64,000 nucleotides of DNA from JBNJGB01 sp051747385 (GCA_051747385.1 JBNJGB010000029.1:1-64000), one strand, 5' to 3'; counted from the first letter of the stretch, positions 1 to 10,092 are shown. The notes: generated by a model from the letters alone, not told the origin. Program-made: numbers and translations.

Positions 1-345
1 CCCCTTTGCGTCTTCGCGCCTTTGCGCGAGCCCCTCGGGGCGGGTCGGTGCGGTCGTTCCGCGGCCGGTGCGGTGCTGGCCCGAGGGGGGCTTCTCGCGC
101 TGCCCCTTTGCGTCTTCGCGCCTTTGCGCGAGCCCCTCGGGGCGGGTCGGTGCGGTCGTTCCGCGGCCGGTGCGGTGCTGGCCCGAGGGGGGCTTCTCGC
201 GCTGCCCCTTTGCGTCTTCGCGCCTTTGCGCGAGCCCCTCGGGGCGGGTCGGTGCGGTCGTTCCGCGGCCGGTGCGGTGCTGGCCCGAGGGGGGCTTCTC
301 GCGCTCCCCCTTTGCGTCTTCGCGCCTTTGCGCGAGCCCCTCGGG
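1..345. repeat. 102-bp tandem repeat, about 3.4 copies
   Basis: The same 102-base unit starts at 1, 103, 205 and 307, the last copy stopping near 345. The copies are essentially identical; one visible change is G to C at 306. Because 102 is divisible by three, several reading frames stay open through the array, but the repeated products look like translation of a repeat rather than a protein. Each unit begins with a stretch that, on the minus strand, starts GGCTCGCGCAAAGG, the core of the dispersed family also found at 6129, 11298 and 43380. The array continues past the left edge of the window, so the true copy number is unknown. Confidence 0.9.
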
Positions 346-381
346 CCGTCCCCCACGCCGCTGTGCGTCCGGGCGTGGCGG

Positions 382-1725
382 CTAGAACTTCCCGGTCACC
401 GACAGACTGAAGGCGGTGGTGCGGAGGCCGCCGCTCCGGAAGCGGTGGCCGAGGCCGTCGTAGTCCGAGTTGTAGACCGGGTTGAACTCGTTGACGCCCT
501 CGGAGTTCTCGCGCTCCACCTGGTTGCGGCCGTCCAGATCCTTGCCGGCGTCCGCGAAGGTCAGGAAGTGGGGCATCTCGTAGGCGAAGGTGAACTTCGC
601 CGCCACCGTGAAGTACGGGATGGGCTGGTAGCGGACGCCGATCCAGGAGGAAAGGGTCGCGTATTGCTCCACGTCGGTGATGCCGTCCGTCTGCCGGCGC
701 CGCCCGTCCTCCCGCCGGTCGAAGGTGGTCAGGTCGCAGGGCTCCTGCGAGTCGCGCGGGTCGCAGTCGCTGCTGCCCAGGGCGTCGAACAGGGCCGTGT
801 ACTCCCGCCCCTCGAACCGATAGCCCAGCGAGCCGCCCACGTCGATGACCACCTGCCGCTCGCGGGATCGCTGCTCCCAGGGGATGAACTCGACGCCGAA
901 GGAGGTGTGCAGGCCGTGCCCGGGAGAGACCAGGGTCTGCGTGGGCCCGTAGTCCTCGAACAGGGACGTGGCGGCGGCGAAGCGCAGGGTCCCGCCGGCC
1001 TGGAAGTAGGGCTCGACCCACGGGCGCGGCCGGGCGGACAGGGCCGTGGCCAGGTCCAGCACCCAGACGCCCTCGCCGACGGCGTCGTTGTCCGCCTGCT
1101 TGACGTGGTCGGCCTGCAGGCGGGGGATGGTCAGGTTCAGGTCCAGGGCCCAGGTCGGCCGTGTCATGTCCCGCGACAGGGACAGCGGCGTGATGCGTAC
1201 GCCCACGGTGGGGTCCGCGAGGCCCGAGCGCTCCGGCCCGGTGAAGGGCACGCTGAACAGGCTGGCCGGCGGAAACTCGTTCGCCGGGTCCACCGTCGAG
1301 TTGAGCGCGTTCACGCCGTCGGCGTGGGTGAGCTCGGTCTGGTCGAACAGGACGATGGGCAGCCGGAGGGTCAGGCTGGCGTGGCGCCAGAGCGCCACCT
1401 CCGTGTCCAGGTTCAGCACGTGGACCCGGCGCTCCACGTCCAGCTCGCGCGCCTCCCCGATGCCGCTGCCTTCGGGGCACAGGCTGCCGACCCCCGCGGT
1501 GTCCTCGGACAGGCAGCGGAACTCCCGCAGGATCCGCCCCTTCGTCACGCGGAGCTCCCAGCTCGGCGTGAAGCGCACGTCCACCGGGTCGTCGTCGCCG
1601 GCCGCGAAGCCGTCCATGACGTCGGTGACCGTGGCCGCCCGGACCGCCGGGGCGGCGAGGAGGAGGACCGCACCCAGCGCGGCGAGCACGGCGCGCTGGC
1701 GGGACGGGATGGGCGGCTGGGGCAT
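382..1725 (-). CDS. Predicted outer-membrane beta-barrel protein
   Basis: The 447-residue product starts with a Sec-type signal peptide (residues 1 to about 30, a hydrophobic run ending near AVRA) and then contains many alternating polar/apolar segments rich in aromatic residues, ending in a Phe (VTGKF). That pattern suits an outer-membrane barrel whose C-terminal aromatic is read by the BAM machinery. I do not recognise a specific family or substrate. The ATG lies 3 bases past the stop of the upstream NtrC-type regulator, so it is the third gene of an xseA-regulator-barrel operon. The regulator may control a different target, because no partner histidine kinase is visible. Confidence 0.7.
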   Translation of the reverse strand: MPQPPIPSRQRAVLAALGAVLLLAAPAVRAATVTDVMDGFAAGDDDPVDVRFTPSWELRVTKGRILREFRCLSEDTAGVGSLCPEGSGIGEARELDVERRVHVLNLDTEVALWRHASLTLRLPIVLFDQTELTHADGVNALNSTVDPANEFPPASLFSVPFTGPERSGLADPTVGVRITPLSLSRDMTRPTWALDLNLTIPRLQADHVKQADNDAVGEGVWVLDLATALSARPRPWVEPYFQAGGTLRFAAATSLFEDYGPTQTLVSPGHGLHTSFGVEFIPWEQRSRERQVVIDVGGSLGYRFEGREYTALFDALGSSDCDPRDSQEPCDLTTFDRREDGRRRQTDGITDVEQYATLSSWIGVRYQPIPYFTVAAKFTFAYEMPHFLTFADAGKDLDGRNQVERENSEGVNEFNPVYNSDYDGLGHRFRSGGLRTTAFSLSVTGKF

Positions 1726-1728
1726 CGA

Positions 1729-3149
<1,421 letters not shown>

Positions 3150-3153
<4 letters not shown>

Positions 3154-4529
3154 GAGTCCTCCCGGGGCTCGAACGGGTTCCGCTCCTTCACGCGCTCGAC
3201 GGCGACGTCCAGGCCGCCCCGGTGGAGGATCACCTCCAGCCCGGCGCCCTCCCGGACGGCGTGGGCGTCGCGGACCACCCGGCCCTCGTCGTCCCGGACG
3301 ATGGCGTAGCCCCGCTCCAGGCTCCCGATGGGGCTCAGCACGCGGAGGGCGTTCCGCGCGTCGCCCAGGGCCCGGCGACGATCCCGGAGCGCGGCGGGCC
3401 CCGCGGCGTGCAGCCTCCGCTCCAGCGCCGAGAGCTGCTGGCGGGCGGCGCGGAGGCGCTGGCGCGGGTGGAGGTTGTGCAGGCGCCCGGACAGCCCGGC
3501 GCGGCGCTCCCGCCCGGCGGCCAGGCGGCGACCGACGGCGGCCTCCATGGCGGAGGTGAGGTCGTCGAGGCGCTGCCTCCGCTCCGCCACCACCCGGCGC
3601 GGATCGGCCAGGCGGGTCGCCCGCTGCTCCAGGGCCACGTGGCCGTCCCGGATCCGCTGCCGCACCACGCGCTCCATGCGGTCCACCTGGAGCCCGAGCG
3701 TCTGGCGAAGCTCCTCGAGGGAGGGGACCACGCACTCGCCCGCCGCCGTCGGGGTGGCGGCCCGCTGATCCGCCACGAAGTCGGACAGGGGCATGTCGAT
3801 CTCGTGGCCCACGGCGCTGACGACCGGCGTGGAGCAGGCGGCGATGGCGCGGACCACCACCTCCTCGTTGAAGGCCCAGAGGTCCTCCACGCTCCCGCCG
3901 CCCCGTCCGACCACGATCACGTCCACCTCCGGCTGCCGGTCCAGGAGGGCGATCCCCCGCGCGATGCCCTCGGCGGCGCCCGGCCCCTGGACCTTGCAGG
4001 GGTAGAGCAGGACGCGGGCGGGATAGCGCCGGAAGACCGTGGTGAGGATGTCGCGGACGGCTGCCCCGGTCCCGGCCGTCACCACCCCGACGCGACGCGG
4101 CATGAAGGGCAGGGGGCGCTTGCGCTCCTCGGCGAAGAGGCCCTCCGCGGCGAGCCGGCGCTTCAGGGCCTCGAGCCGGGCCAGGAGCTGTCCGAGGCCG
4201 GACTCGCGCATCCGGCGGACGATGAGCTGATAGCGGCCGTGGGGCGGGTAGACCTGCACGTCGCCCCAGGCCGTCACCTGCATGCCGTCCCGCGGGTCCA
4301 TGCCGAGGCGGCGCACGGTGGAGCGCCACAGGACGCACGGGAGCTGTGAGCGATCGTCCTTGAGGGTGAAGTAGACGTGCCCCGACGAGGCCCGGCGGCA
4401 GTTGGAGATCTCTCCCTCCACCGCCAGCCCGGAGAAGTCCGCCTCGATTCGCCGCTTGATCTCGAGCGTCAGCTGGAAGACCGACCAGGCCGCCTGCCGA
4501 GGGCTCGCTCCGGGAACGCCTTGCTGCAT
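3150..4529 (-). CDS. xseA: Exodeoxyribonuclease VII large subunit
   Basis: The 459-residue protein matches XseA in length and architecture: an N-terminal OB-fold (about residues 15-110, including SGHVYFTLKDDRSQLPCVLW), the central nuclease domain with the GRGGGSVEDLWAFN motif and the VVSAVGHEID segment, and a long C-terminal helical coiled coil. With the XseB subunit it degrades single-stranded DNA to oligonucleotides in mismatch and general repair. xseB is not next to it, which is unusual. A TTGACA at 4585-4590 (minus) with a weak CAGAAA 18 bases on could be its promoter. It is first in an operon with the NtrC-type regulator. Confidence 0.97.
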
Positions 4530-4609
4530 CGGACCGTCCAGGGCCGCGAAAACCCTGTCGTTTCTGCCGCAGGGACGGGCGGGCTGTCAACGCATCCGGC
4601 GGCCGAGGG

Positions 4610-4791
4610 CAGGGCGATCGCAAAGTCGGAGAAGTGTGGACCGTGCGACGGTACGGCGCCCGGCGCCGGATTGCACCCGCTCGGAAACGATGGATCTTGC
4701 GTGTCTGAGAGCAGGCAAGGGCAAGGGCAAGGGCAAGGGCACGGGCAAGGGCAAGGGCAAGGGAGGGGCGGTCGACTTTGCCACCGCCCTG
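4610..4791. repeat. MITE-like dispersed element, copy 1, with GGCAAG hexamer array
   Basis: The 182-base element begins CAGGGCGATCGCAAAGTCGG and ends with the reverse complement of CAGGGCGGTGGCAAAGTCGAC (imperfect terminal inverted repeats of about 20 bases). The interior carries eight near-perfect GGCAAG units (4714-4761, one being GGCACG). A second copy lies inverted at 53242-53404; the shared interior includes GGCGCCCGGCGCCGGATTGCA and CGCTCGGAAACGATGGAT. No transposase is present, so if mobile it would be non-autonomous. It sits between the divergent xseA and pfkA genes, in the only long non-coding gap here (4530-4870). Confidence 0.85.
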
Positions 4792-4870
4792 GGGCGGAGG
4801 GCGGATTCACACGGCGCGGGCGGGGTGATAGACCTCGAGAGCACCGCTCGCCCGGGACCGGGAGGACGCC

Positions 4871-6100
4871 GTGGGTTCGCAGCGACCAGACGCAGGACGG
4901 GAGCGCCCGGCGCGCATCGGGGTGCTCACGGGCGGCGGGGACTCGCCGGGGCTCAACGCGGCCATCCGCGCGGCGACCCTGACCGCCATCCGGAAGTACG
5001 GGATGGACGTCGTCGGCCTCACGGACGGCTTCAACGGCCTGTTCATGGAGGAGGGGGGCACCCGCCCGCTGGAGGTCGCGGACGTGCAGGGCATCGAGGC
5101 GGACGGCGGCACCATCCTCGGCACGGCCAACCGGGGGAACCCCTTCCGGAACGTCGTCCGGGACGCCACGGGGGCCCCGGTCTGCGACGGGGAGGGGCGC
5201 CCGAGGATCGCCGATCGGTCGGCCGAGGCGGCGGAGCGCATCGCGGCCCTGGGCCTGGACGGGCTGCTGTGCATCGGCGGCGACGGCACCCTGAGCATCG
5301 CCCGCCAGCTTCACGAGTCCTACGGCGTCCCGGTCATCGGCGTCCCCAAGACCATCGACTTCGACCTGTCGGGCACCGACGCCACGTTCGGCTTCCAGAC
5401 GGCCGTGCAGGTGGCCACGGAGGCCCTCGACCGGCTCCGGACCACGGCGGAGAGCCACGACCGCGTCCTGGTGCTCGAGGTGATGGGGCGCTACGCGGGC
5501 TGGATCGCCCTGCACACGGGTATCGCCGGCGGGGCCCACGCCATCCTCGTCCCGGAGATCCCCTACGATCCGCGGGCGGTGTGGCGGCGCGTCACCGGCC
5601 GCTTCCGGAGGCACCGGACGTTCAGTCTGGTCGTCGTCTCGGAGGGCGCGCGCCCCATGGGCGGGGAGTACGCCGTGAAGGAGGAGAGGGACGACCCCGG
5701 CGGGCTCCCCATCCTCGGCGGGGCGGGGGCGCGGCTGCGGAGACAGCTCGAGGCCATCACGGAGGAGGAGGCCCTTCGGATCCGCGGGGAGGGGCGCAAT
5801 CCGCCGGACGCCCCGGACGTCCGGGTGGTGGTCCTGGGGCACGTCCAGCGGGGCGGCACGCCCCTGGCGGACGACCGGACCCTCGCCACGGCCTGCGGCG
5901 CCTACGCGGTGGACATGGTGGTCGAGGGGCTGTTCGGCTACATGGCGGCCTGGGAGGGGAACGGGCCGACCCACGTGTCGCTCGAGGAGGCCACGGTGCC
6001 GCACTTCATCGAGCCCGAGCGGGAGCCCCTGGTCCGCGTGGCCCGGGACGTCGGCATCTGCATGGGCGACGAGGCCTGCGGCTTCGACGAGCAGGACTGA
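4871..6100 (+). CDS. pfkA: 6-phosphofructokinase
   Basis: The 409-residue enzyme phosphorylates fructose 6-phosphate in glycolysis. Motifs: phosphate-donor loop LTGGGDSPGLNAAIR near the start, CIGGDGTLSIA (the Gly after GGD, as in ATP-using enzymes), the catalytic region GVPKTIDFDLSGTD, MGRYAGWIA, and a C-terminal GHVQRGGTP. The Lys in PKTID and the length above 320 residues resemble the long group III or pyrophosphate-type enzymes, so the donor (ATP or PPi) is not settled by sequence alone. The start is a GTG with a good GGAGGA ribosome site 5 bases upstream. It is monocistronic and converges on the PhoH gene. Confidence 0.93.
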   Translation: MGSQRPDAGRERPARIGVLTGGGDSPGLNAAIRAATLTAIRKYGMDVVGLTDGFNGLFMEEGGTRPLEVADVQGIEADGGTILGTANRGNPFRNVVRDATGAPVCDGEGRPRIADRSAEAAERIAALGLDGLLCIGGDGTLSIARQLHESYGVPVIGVPKTIDFDLSGTDATFGFQTAVQVATEALDRLRTTAESHDRVLVLEVMGRYAGWIALHTGIAGGAHAILVPEIPYDPRAVWRRVTGRFRRHRTFSLVVVSEGARPMGGEYAVKEERDDPGGLPILGGAGARLRRQLEAITEEEALRIRGEGRNPPDAPDVRVVVLGHVQRGGTPLADDRTLATACGAYAVDMVVEGLFGYMAAWEGNGPTHVSLEEATVPHFIEPEREPLVRVARDVGICMGDEACGFDEQD

Positions 6101-6128
6101 GCCTCCCGTGGCCTCCGTGGCTCTGATT

Positions 6129-6165
6129 GGCTCGCGCAAAGGCGCCAAGCCGCAAAGGCGCGAGG
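6129..6165. repeat. CGCAAAG-family dispersed intergenic repeat
   Basis: The sequence begins GGCTCGCGCAAAGG and ends GGCGCGAGG, so its ends (CTCGCGC and GCGCGAG) can pair around an A-rich centre. It lies in the tail-to-tail gap between pfkA and the PhoH gene. The same consensus recurs, in either orientation, at 1-345, 11298 and twice around 43249-43740. A role as a bidirectional transcription stop or folded RNA end is inference. Confidence 0.75.
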
Positions 6166-6249
6166 AACACTGGAAGGTCCAGCAGGACCGCCGTCCCCGG
6201 CGGTCACCTCCGGCCACACCGACGGAGGCCGCACGCCGAGGCCCTGCCG

Positions 6250-7569
6250 CTACAGGAGGTTCGAGGCCAGCTCGGCCAGCTCGGAGCGCTCGCCCTTCTG
6301 GAGGGTGATGCTGGCGGCGATGGTCTGGCCCTTGAAGTGCTCCACGAGGTAGGTCAGGCCGTTGGAGACGCTGTCCACGTAGGGATTGTCGATCTGGAAG
6401 GGATCGCCCGTGAGGACGATCTTCGTCCCGTCGCCGGCGCGGGTCAGGATGGTCTTCACCTCGTGGGGCGTCAGGTTCTGGGCCTCGTCGATGATGATGT
6501 ACTGGTGGGGCAGGGAGCGGCCGCGGATGTAGGTGAGCGGCTCCACCTCCATGATGCCCAGGTCGATGAGGTCGGCGACGCCGCGGTTCCGGCGCTTGTC
6601 CCGCTTGGAGCCCACGCCCATGAGGTACTCGATGTTGTCGTGGATGGGCTGCATCCAGGGCTTGAGCTTCTCCTCGACCTCGCCGGGGAGGAAGCCGATG
6701 TCCCGGCCCAGGGGCATCACCGGGCGGGCCACGACCAGCTTCTGGTAGCTCTGGTCCTCGGTGACCCGCTGGAGCCCCGCGGCGAGGGCCAGCAGCGTCT
6801 TCCCGGTGCCCGCCTTGCCCACGAGGGTCACCAGCTGGAGGTCCTCTCGCAGGCAGGCGTCCAGGGCGTAGTGCTGCTCGCGGTTCCGCGGTCGCACGCC
6901 CCACACCGGCTCGCGCAGGGAGCGGATCAGCTCCAGCCGCTCTGCGCCGGCCCTCACGCGGGCCAGGGCGGTGCGGCGCCCGTCGCCCACCATCACGTAC
7001 TCGTTGTCGAACCAGGCCTCGTCCCGCGGCGGCTCGGGCAGGGAGATGGCCTCCTCGTCGAAGAGCAGGTCCACGGCGTCCGGCGGGACGTCCAGCTCCG
7101 TGCTCCCCGGGTACAGCTCGTCGATGGAGATCCGATCGACGTCGTAGTCCTCGCTGTCCACGCCCAGGGCGTTGGCCCGGATGCGCAGGTTCGTGTCCAG
7201 GGTCACGAAGATGGTGGGGACCTGGGACTCGTCCTCCTTCACCTGCAGGGCCGCGGCGAGGATGTGGTTGTCCGCCTGGTGGCTGACGCTGTGTCCGGGG
7301 GGGAGCTCCCGAGCCGACATGACCACCCGCAGGCGCCCGCCGCCGTCCAGGGGGACGCCGTCCAGCAGGCTCCCCCGGACGCGCAGGGCGTCGATGCGGC
7401 GGGCCACTTCGCGCGCGTTCCGCCCCAGCTCCGTGGGGTTCTTCTTGAAGCCGTCGATCTCCTCGATGACGACGATGGGGATGCAGACGGTGTTGTCCTC
7501 GAAGTGACCCAGCGCGTCCGGGTCGTGCAGGAGGACGTTCGTGTCGAGGACGAAGTTCTTGCGTGACAT
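6250..7569 (-). CDS. phoH: PIN-PhoH family ATPase/ribonuclease
   Basis: The 439-residue protein joins an N-terminal PIN-like ribonuclease domain (residues 5 to about 150; FVLDTNVLLHDP and the conserved acidic residues) to a PhoH P-loop ATPase (Walker A GKAGTGKT, ARPVMPLGRDIGFLPG, Walker B YIIIDEAQN, LTGDPFQID). Proteins of this PhoH2 type are described as RNA helicase-ribonucleases. The start MSRKNF at 7569 places the PIN motif at the usual distance from the terminus; the longer open frame upstream overlaps nadC and is spurious. It is transcribed away from nadC, from a TTGACA promoter only a few bases from the ATG. Confidence 0.93.
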   Translation of the reverse strand: MSRKNFVLDTNVLLHDPDALGHFEDNTVCIPIVVIEEIDGFKKNPTELGRNAREVARRIDALRVRGSLLDGVPLDGGGRLRVVMSARELPPGHSVSHQADNHILAAALQVKEDESQVPTIFVTLDTNLRIRANALGVDSEDYDVDRISIDELYPGSTELDVPPDAVDLLFDEEAISLPEPPRDEAWFDNEYVMVGDGRRTALARVRAGAERLELIRSLREPVWGVRPRNREQHYALDACLREDLQLVTLVGKAGTGKTLLALAAGLQRVTEDQSYQKLVVARPVMPLGRDIGFLPGEVEEKLKPWMQPIHDNIEYLMGVGSKRDKRRNRGVADLIDLGIMEVEPLTYIRGRSLPHQYIIIDEAQNLTPHEVKTILTRAGDGTKIVLTGDPFQIDNPYVDSVSNGLTYLVEHFKGQTIAASITLQKGERSELAELASNLL

Positions 7570-7575
7570 GGCCCG

Positions 7576-7604
7576 AATGGACCGTTCCCGGGCCCCCCTG
7601 TCAA
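7576..7604 (-). promoter_or_regulatory. Promoter of the PIN-PhoH gene
   Basis: On the minus strand TTGACA (7604-7599) is followed after 17 bases by TCCATT (7581-7576), a weak minus-10. The ATG is 6 bases further on, so the transcript would start at or next to the start codon and lack a ribosome site. Confidence 0.5.
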
Positions 7605-7632
7605 GCGGCCGCGGGCGCCGGGTCCGAGCGTC

Positions 7633-7662
7633 TTGCGTGCGCCGACGGGCGCGTCGTAGAGT
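7633..7662 (+). promoter_or_regulatory. Promoter of nadC-birA-coaX
   Basis: TTGCGT (7633-7638) is followed after 18 bases by TAGAGT (7657-7662), and the ATG of nadC begins 7 bases later. This predicts a leaderless mRNA. It is back to back with the promoter of the PhoH gene. Confidence 0.5.
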
Positions 7663-7669
7663 CCCGCGC

Positions 7670-8512
7670 ATGTGGAACGACCCCGTGGACACGCTCATCC
7701 GCCTGGCCCTGGCCGAGGACATCGGCACCGGCGACCGGACCACGCTGGCCACCGTCCGGGCCTCCTCGCAGGGGGAGGCCGTCGTCACGGCGAAGCAGGG
7801 GCTCGTCCTGGCGGGCATGCCGTTCTTCGAGCGGGTCTTCGAGATCCTCGACGACCGCGTGGAGGTCAGCCCCATCAAGGACGAGGGGGAGGCCGTGGAC
7901 CGCGGGCTCGCCGTGGCCCGGATGCGCGGCCCCCTGCGGAGCATCCTCACGGGTGAGAGGACGGCCCTGAACATCCTCCAGCGGCTGTCGGGGGTCGCGA
8001 CCCTGACCCGCCAGTACGTGGACGCGGTCGAAGGCACCGGCGCCCGGGTCTGCGACACGCGGAAGACCACGCCCGGGATGCGCGTGATGGACAAGCACGC
8101 CGTCGCCGTCGCCGGCGGCGCCAACCACCGCTTCGGGCTCGACTCGGGCATCCTGATCAAGGAGAACCACATCCGCGCCTGCGGCTCCATCACGGAGGCC
8201 GTCCGGCACGCCCGGGAGGGGAGTCCGCATCTCCTCCGCGTGGAGGTGGAGGTGACGGACCTCGAGGAGCTCGGTGACGCCATCCGGGCCGAAGCGGACG
8301 CGGTCCTCCTGGACAACATGGACGACGACACCACGAAGCAGGCCGTGGAGACGGTGCGCCGCTCCGGGCGGCGGATCACCATCGAGGCGAGCGGCAACCT
8401 GACCCTGGAGCGGGTGCGGCGCGTGGCGGAGCTCGGCGTGCACCTGCTGTCCGTCGGCACCCTGACCCACTCGGCCCCGGCGGCGGACCTGTCCCTGGAG
8501 GTCGTGGGGTGA
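7670..8512 (+). CDS. nadC: Nicotinate-nucleotide pyrophosphorylase (quinolinate phosphoribosyltransferase)
   Basis: The 280-residue enzyme converts quinolinate and PRPP to nicotinate mononucleotide in de novo NAD synthesis. Signatures: ALAEDIGTGDRTT at the start, GERTALNILQRLSGVATLT, the CDTRKTTPGMR motif that binds quinolinate and PRPP, GGANHRFGLD, ILIKENHI, and the C-terminal barrel segments VEVEVTDLEE, LDNMD and IEASGNL. Length is normal. The ATG at 7670 fits both the family start and the leaderless promoter. Its stop overlaps the GTG start of birA by 4 bases (GTGA), making a coupled cofactor operon nadC-birA-coaX. Confidence 0.97.
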   Translation: MWNDPVDTLIRLALAEDIGTGDRTTLATVRASSQGEAVVTAKQGLVLAGMPFFERVFEILDDRVEVSPIKDEGEAVDRGLAVARMRGPLRSILTGERTALNILQRLSGVATLTRQYVDAVEGTGARVCDTRKTTPGMRVMDKHAVAVAGGANHRFGLDSGILIKENHIRACGSITEAVRHAREGSPHLLRVEVEVTDLEELGDAIRAEADAVLLDNMDDDTTKQAVETVRRSGRRITIEASGNLTLERVRRVAELGVHLLSVGTLTHSAPAADLSLEVVG

Positions 8513-9279
8513 GGGGCGTCCACCACCTGGACGAGACCGCCTCCACGAACGACGTCGCCCGGGACCTGGCCGCCCGAGGCGCCCCCGACGGTACGGTCGT
8601 CCTCGCCGACCGCCAGGTGGCCGGCCGGGGGCGCCGCGGCCGGAGCTGGTTCTCGCCGGGCGCCGGGAACGTCTACCTCTCCTACCTGCACCGCTCGCGC
8701 CTGGCCCCGGAGCGGCTGTCCGGGCTGACCCTGGACGCGGCCACGGCCGTCGCCGGTGCCCTGGAGGACCTGGCCGAGGTGCGCCCGGTGCTGAAGTGGC
8801 CGAACGACGTGCTCCTCGGCGGCCGGAAGGTCGCGGGGGTCCTCACGGAGCTTCACACGGACGTCACGCCGGACGGGTCGGTGGCCGTCGTGGTCGGCGT
8901 GGGCCTGAACGTGAACCTGGAGGCCGAGCACCTGCCCGCGGAGCTCCGCGAGGTCGCCACCAGCCTGCGCATCGAGACGGGGCGCGCGTGGGATCACGTC
9001 GCCGTGGCGCACTTGGTGGGCCGGCGTCTCGGAGAGAAGCTCCACGGCTACGAGGTGGAGGGGGCGCCGGACCTGGTCGGGTGGCGCCGGCGCTTCGGCT
9101 TCGGCGGGGCGGAGGCGCGCCTGGGCGAGGGGCCGGATGCCCGCGCCGTGCGAATCGAGGACGTGGAGCCGGACGGCGGCCTGCGGGTCGTGGACGTGGA
9201 CACCGGCGCGACGGAGTCCGTGCGCGCCGGGGAGGTGGTGGTGCGGCCCGACGCCGTGAGCGACGAGGGACGACGATGA
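8509..9279 (+). CDS. birA: Biotin-[acetyl-CoA-carboxylase] ligase
   Basis: The 256-residue protein activates biotin as biotinyl-AMP and attaches it to biotin carrier protein. Visible motifs are LDETASTNDVARDL, the biotinyl-AMP loop GRGRRGRSW, LKWPNDVLLGGRKVAGVLTE and VVGVGLNVN, followed by the small C-terminal SH3-like domain. It begins directly with the catalytic domain and has no N-terminal helix-turn-helix, so it is a monofunctional ligase rather than a BirA-type repressor. It starts with GTG in a 4-base overlap with nadC and ends in an ATGA overlap with coaX. Confidence 0.96.
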   Translation: MRGVHHLDETASTNDVARDLAARGAPDGTVVLADRQVAGRGRRGRSWFSPGAGNVYLSYLHRSRLAPERLSGLTLDAATAVAGALEDLAEVRPVLKWPNDVLLGGRKVAGVLTELHTDVTPDGSVAVVVGVGLNVNLEAEHLPAELREVATSLRIETGRAWDHVAVAHLVGRRLGEKLHGYEVEGAPDLVGWRRRFGFGGAEARLGEGPDARAVRIEDVEPDGGLRVVDVDTGATESVRAGEVVVRPDAVSDEGRR

Positions 9280-10085
9280 GGGACTCGCTGCTGCTCGCCG
9301 TGGACGTGGGCAATACGAACACCGTGCTGGGGCTGTACGATGGCACCGAGCTCGTGGAGCACTGGCGCGTGGCCACCAACGCCATGTCCACCACGGACGA
9401 GGTGGGCGTCCTGTACCTGAGCCTGTTCTCGGCGCGCCGAATCGACCCGGCGTGCGTGAGGGGGGCCATCGTGGCGTGCGTGGTCCCGCCGATGGTGCAC
9501 GCCATCACGCGGGCCTGCCGGCGGTACTTCGACGTAGACCCCCTGTTCGTGGGTCCCGACGTGGAGACCGGGATCTCCATCGGCTCGCCCGATCCCCGGG
9601 AGGTGGGCGCCGATCGCATCGTGAACGCGGTGGCGGCCTGGGAGCACTATCGGAACCCCTGCATCGTCGTGGACTTCGGGACCGCGACGACCTTCGACGT
9701 CATCGGCAAGGGCGGCGTCTACGAGGGCGGCGTCATCGCGCCGGGCCTCGGGCTCAGCCTGGAGGCCCTGTTCAAGCGGGCGGCCAAGCTGCCGAAGGTG
9801 ACCATCGAGCGCCCCGAGCGGGTCATCGGGCATCGCACCGTCGAGAGCATGCAGTCGGGCATCGTCTACGGGTACTGCGGGCTCGTGGACGGCCTGATCG
9901 CCCGCATCGAGTCCGAGATGGACGAGGCCTCGGTCCCCGTGGTGGCCACAGGCGGCCTGGCGGGGCTCATCTACCGCGAGGCGGATAGGATCGACCGGGT
10001 GGAGCCGATGCTGACCCTGGAGGGGCTTCGGCTGGTCTGGGGCCGGCAGGACCGTGCCGAGGCTGGCCAGGGTCCCGCGGCGTAG
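9276..10085 (+). CDS. coaX: Type III pantothenate kinase
   Basis: The 269-residue protein carries the acetate/sugar-kinase-fold motifs of CoaX: LLAVDVGNTNTVLGLYDG at the N-terminus, the DPREVGADRIVNAVAAW segment, IVVDFGTATTFDVI, and a C-terminal ATGGLAG. It makes 4'-phosphopantothenate, the first step of coenzyme A synthesis, and as a type III enzyme should need a monovalent cation and resist feedback by CoA. The start at 9276 (MRDSLLLAVD) overlaps the birA stop by 4 bases; the longer open frame upstream is a shadow of birA. Confidence 0.96.
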   Translation: MRDSLLLAVDVGNTNTVLGLYDGTELVEHWRVATNAMSTTDEVGVLYLSLFSARRIDPACVRGAIVACVVPPMVHAITRACRRYFDVDPLFVGPDVETGISIGSPDPREVGADRIVNAVAAWEHYRNPCIVVDFGTATTFDVIGKGGVYEGGVIAPGLGLSLEALFKRAAKLPKVTIERPERVIGHRTVESMQSGIVYGYCGLVDGLIARIESEMDEASVPVVATGGLAGLIYREADRIDRVEPMLTLEGLRLVWGRQDRAEAGQGPAA

Positions 10086-10092
10086 GTAGAAT
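10064..10092 (+). promoter_or_regulatory. Promoter of the 10103 gene
   Basis: TGGCCA (10064-10069), a 17-base spacer and TAGAAT (10087-10092, five of six to consensus) overlap the 3' end of coaX. The ATG at 10103 begins 10 bases after the minus-10 box, again predicting a very short or absent 5' leader. Confidence 0.5.

Noticed and set aside
1..345. CRISPR array
   Set aside because: The unit is 102 bp and repeated end to end with no variable spacers, and no cas genes are in the window.
4561..4590. Strong promoter for xseA
   Set aside because: TTGACA is present but the minus-10 candidate (CAGAAA) is poor. It is mentioned with the gene rather than listed separately.
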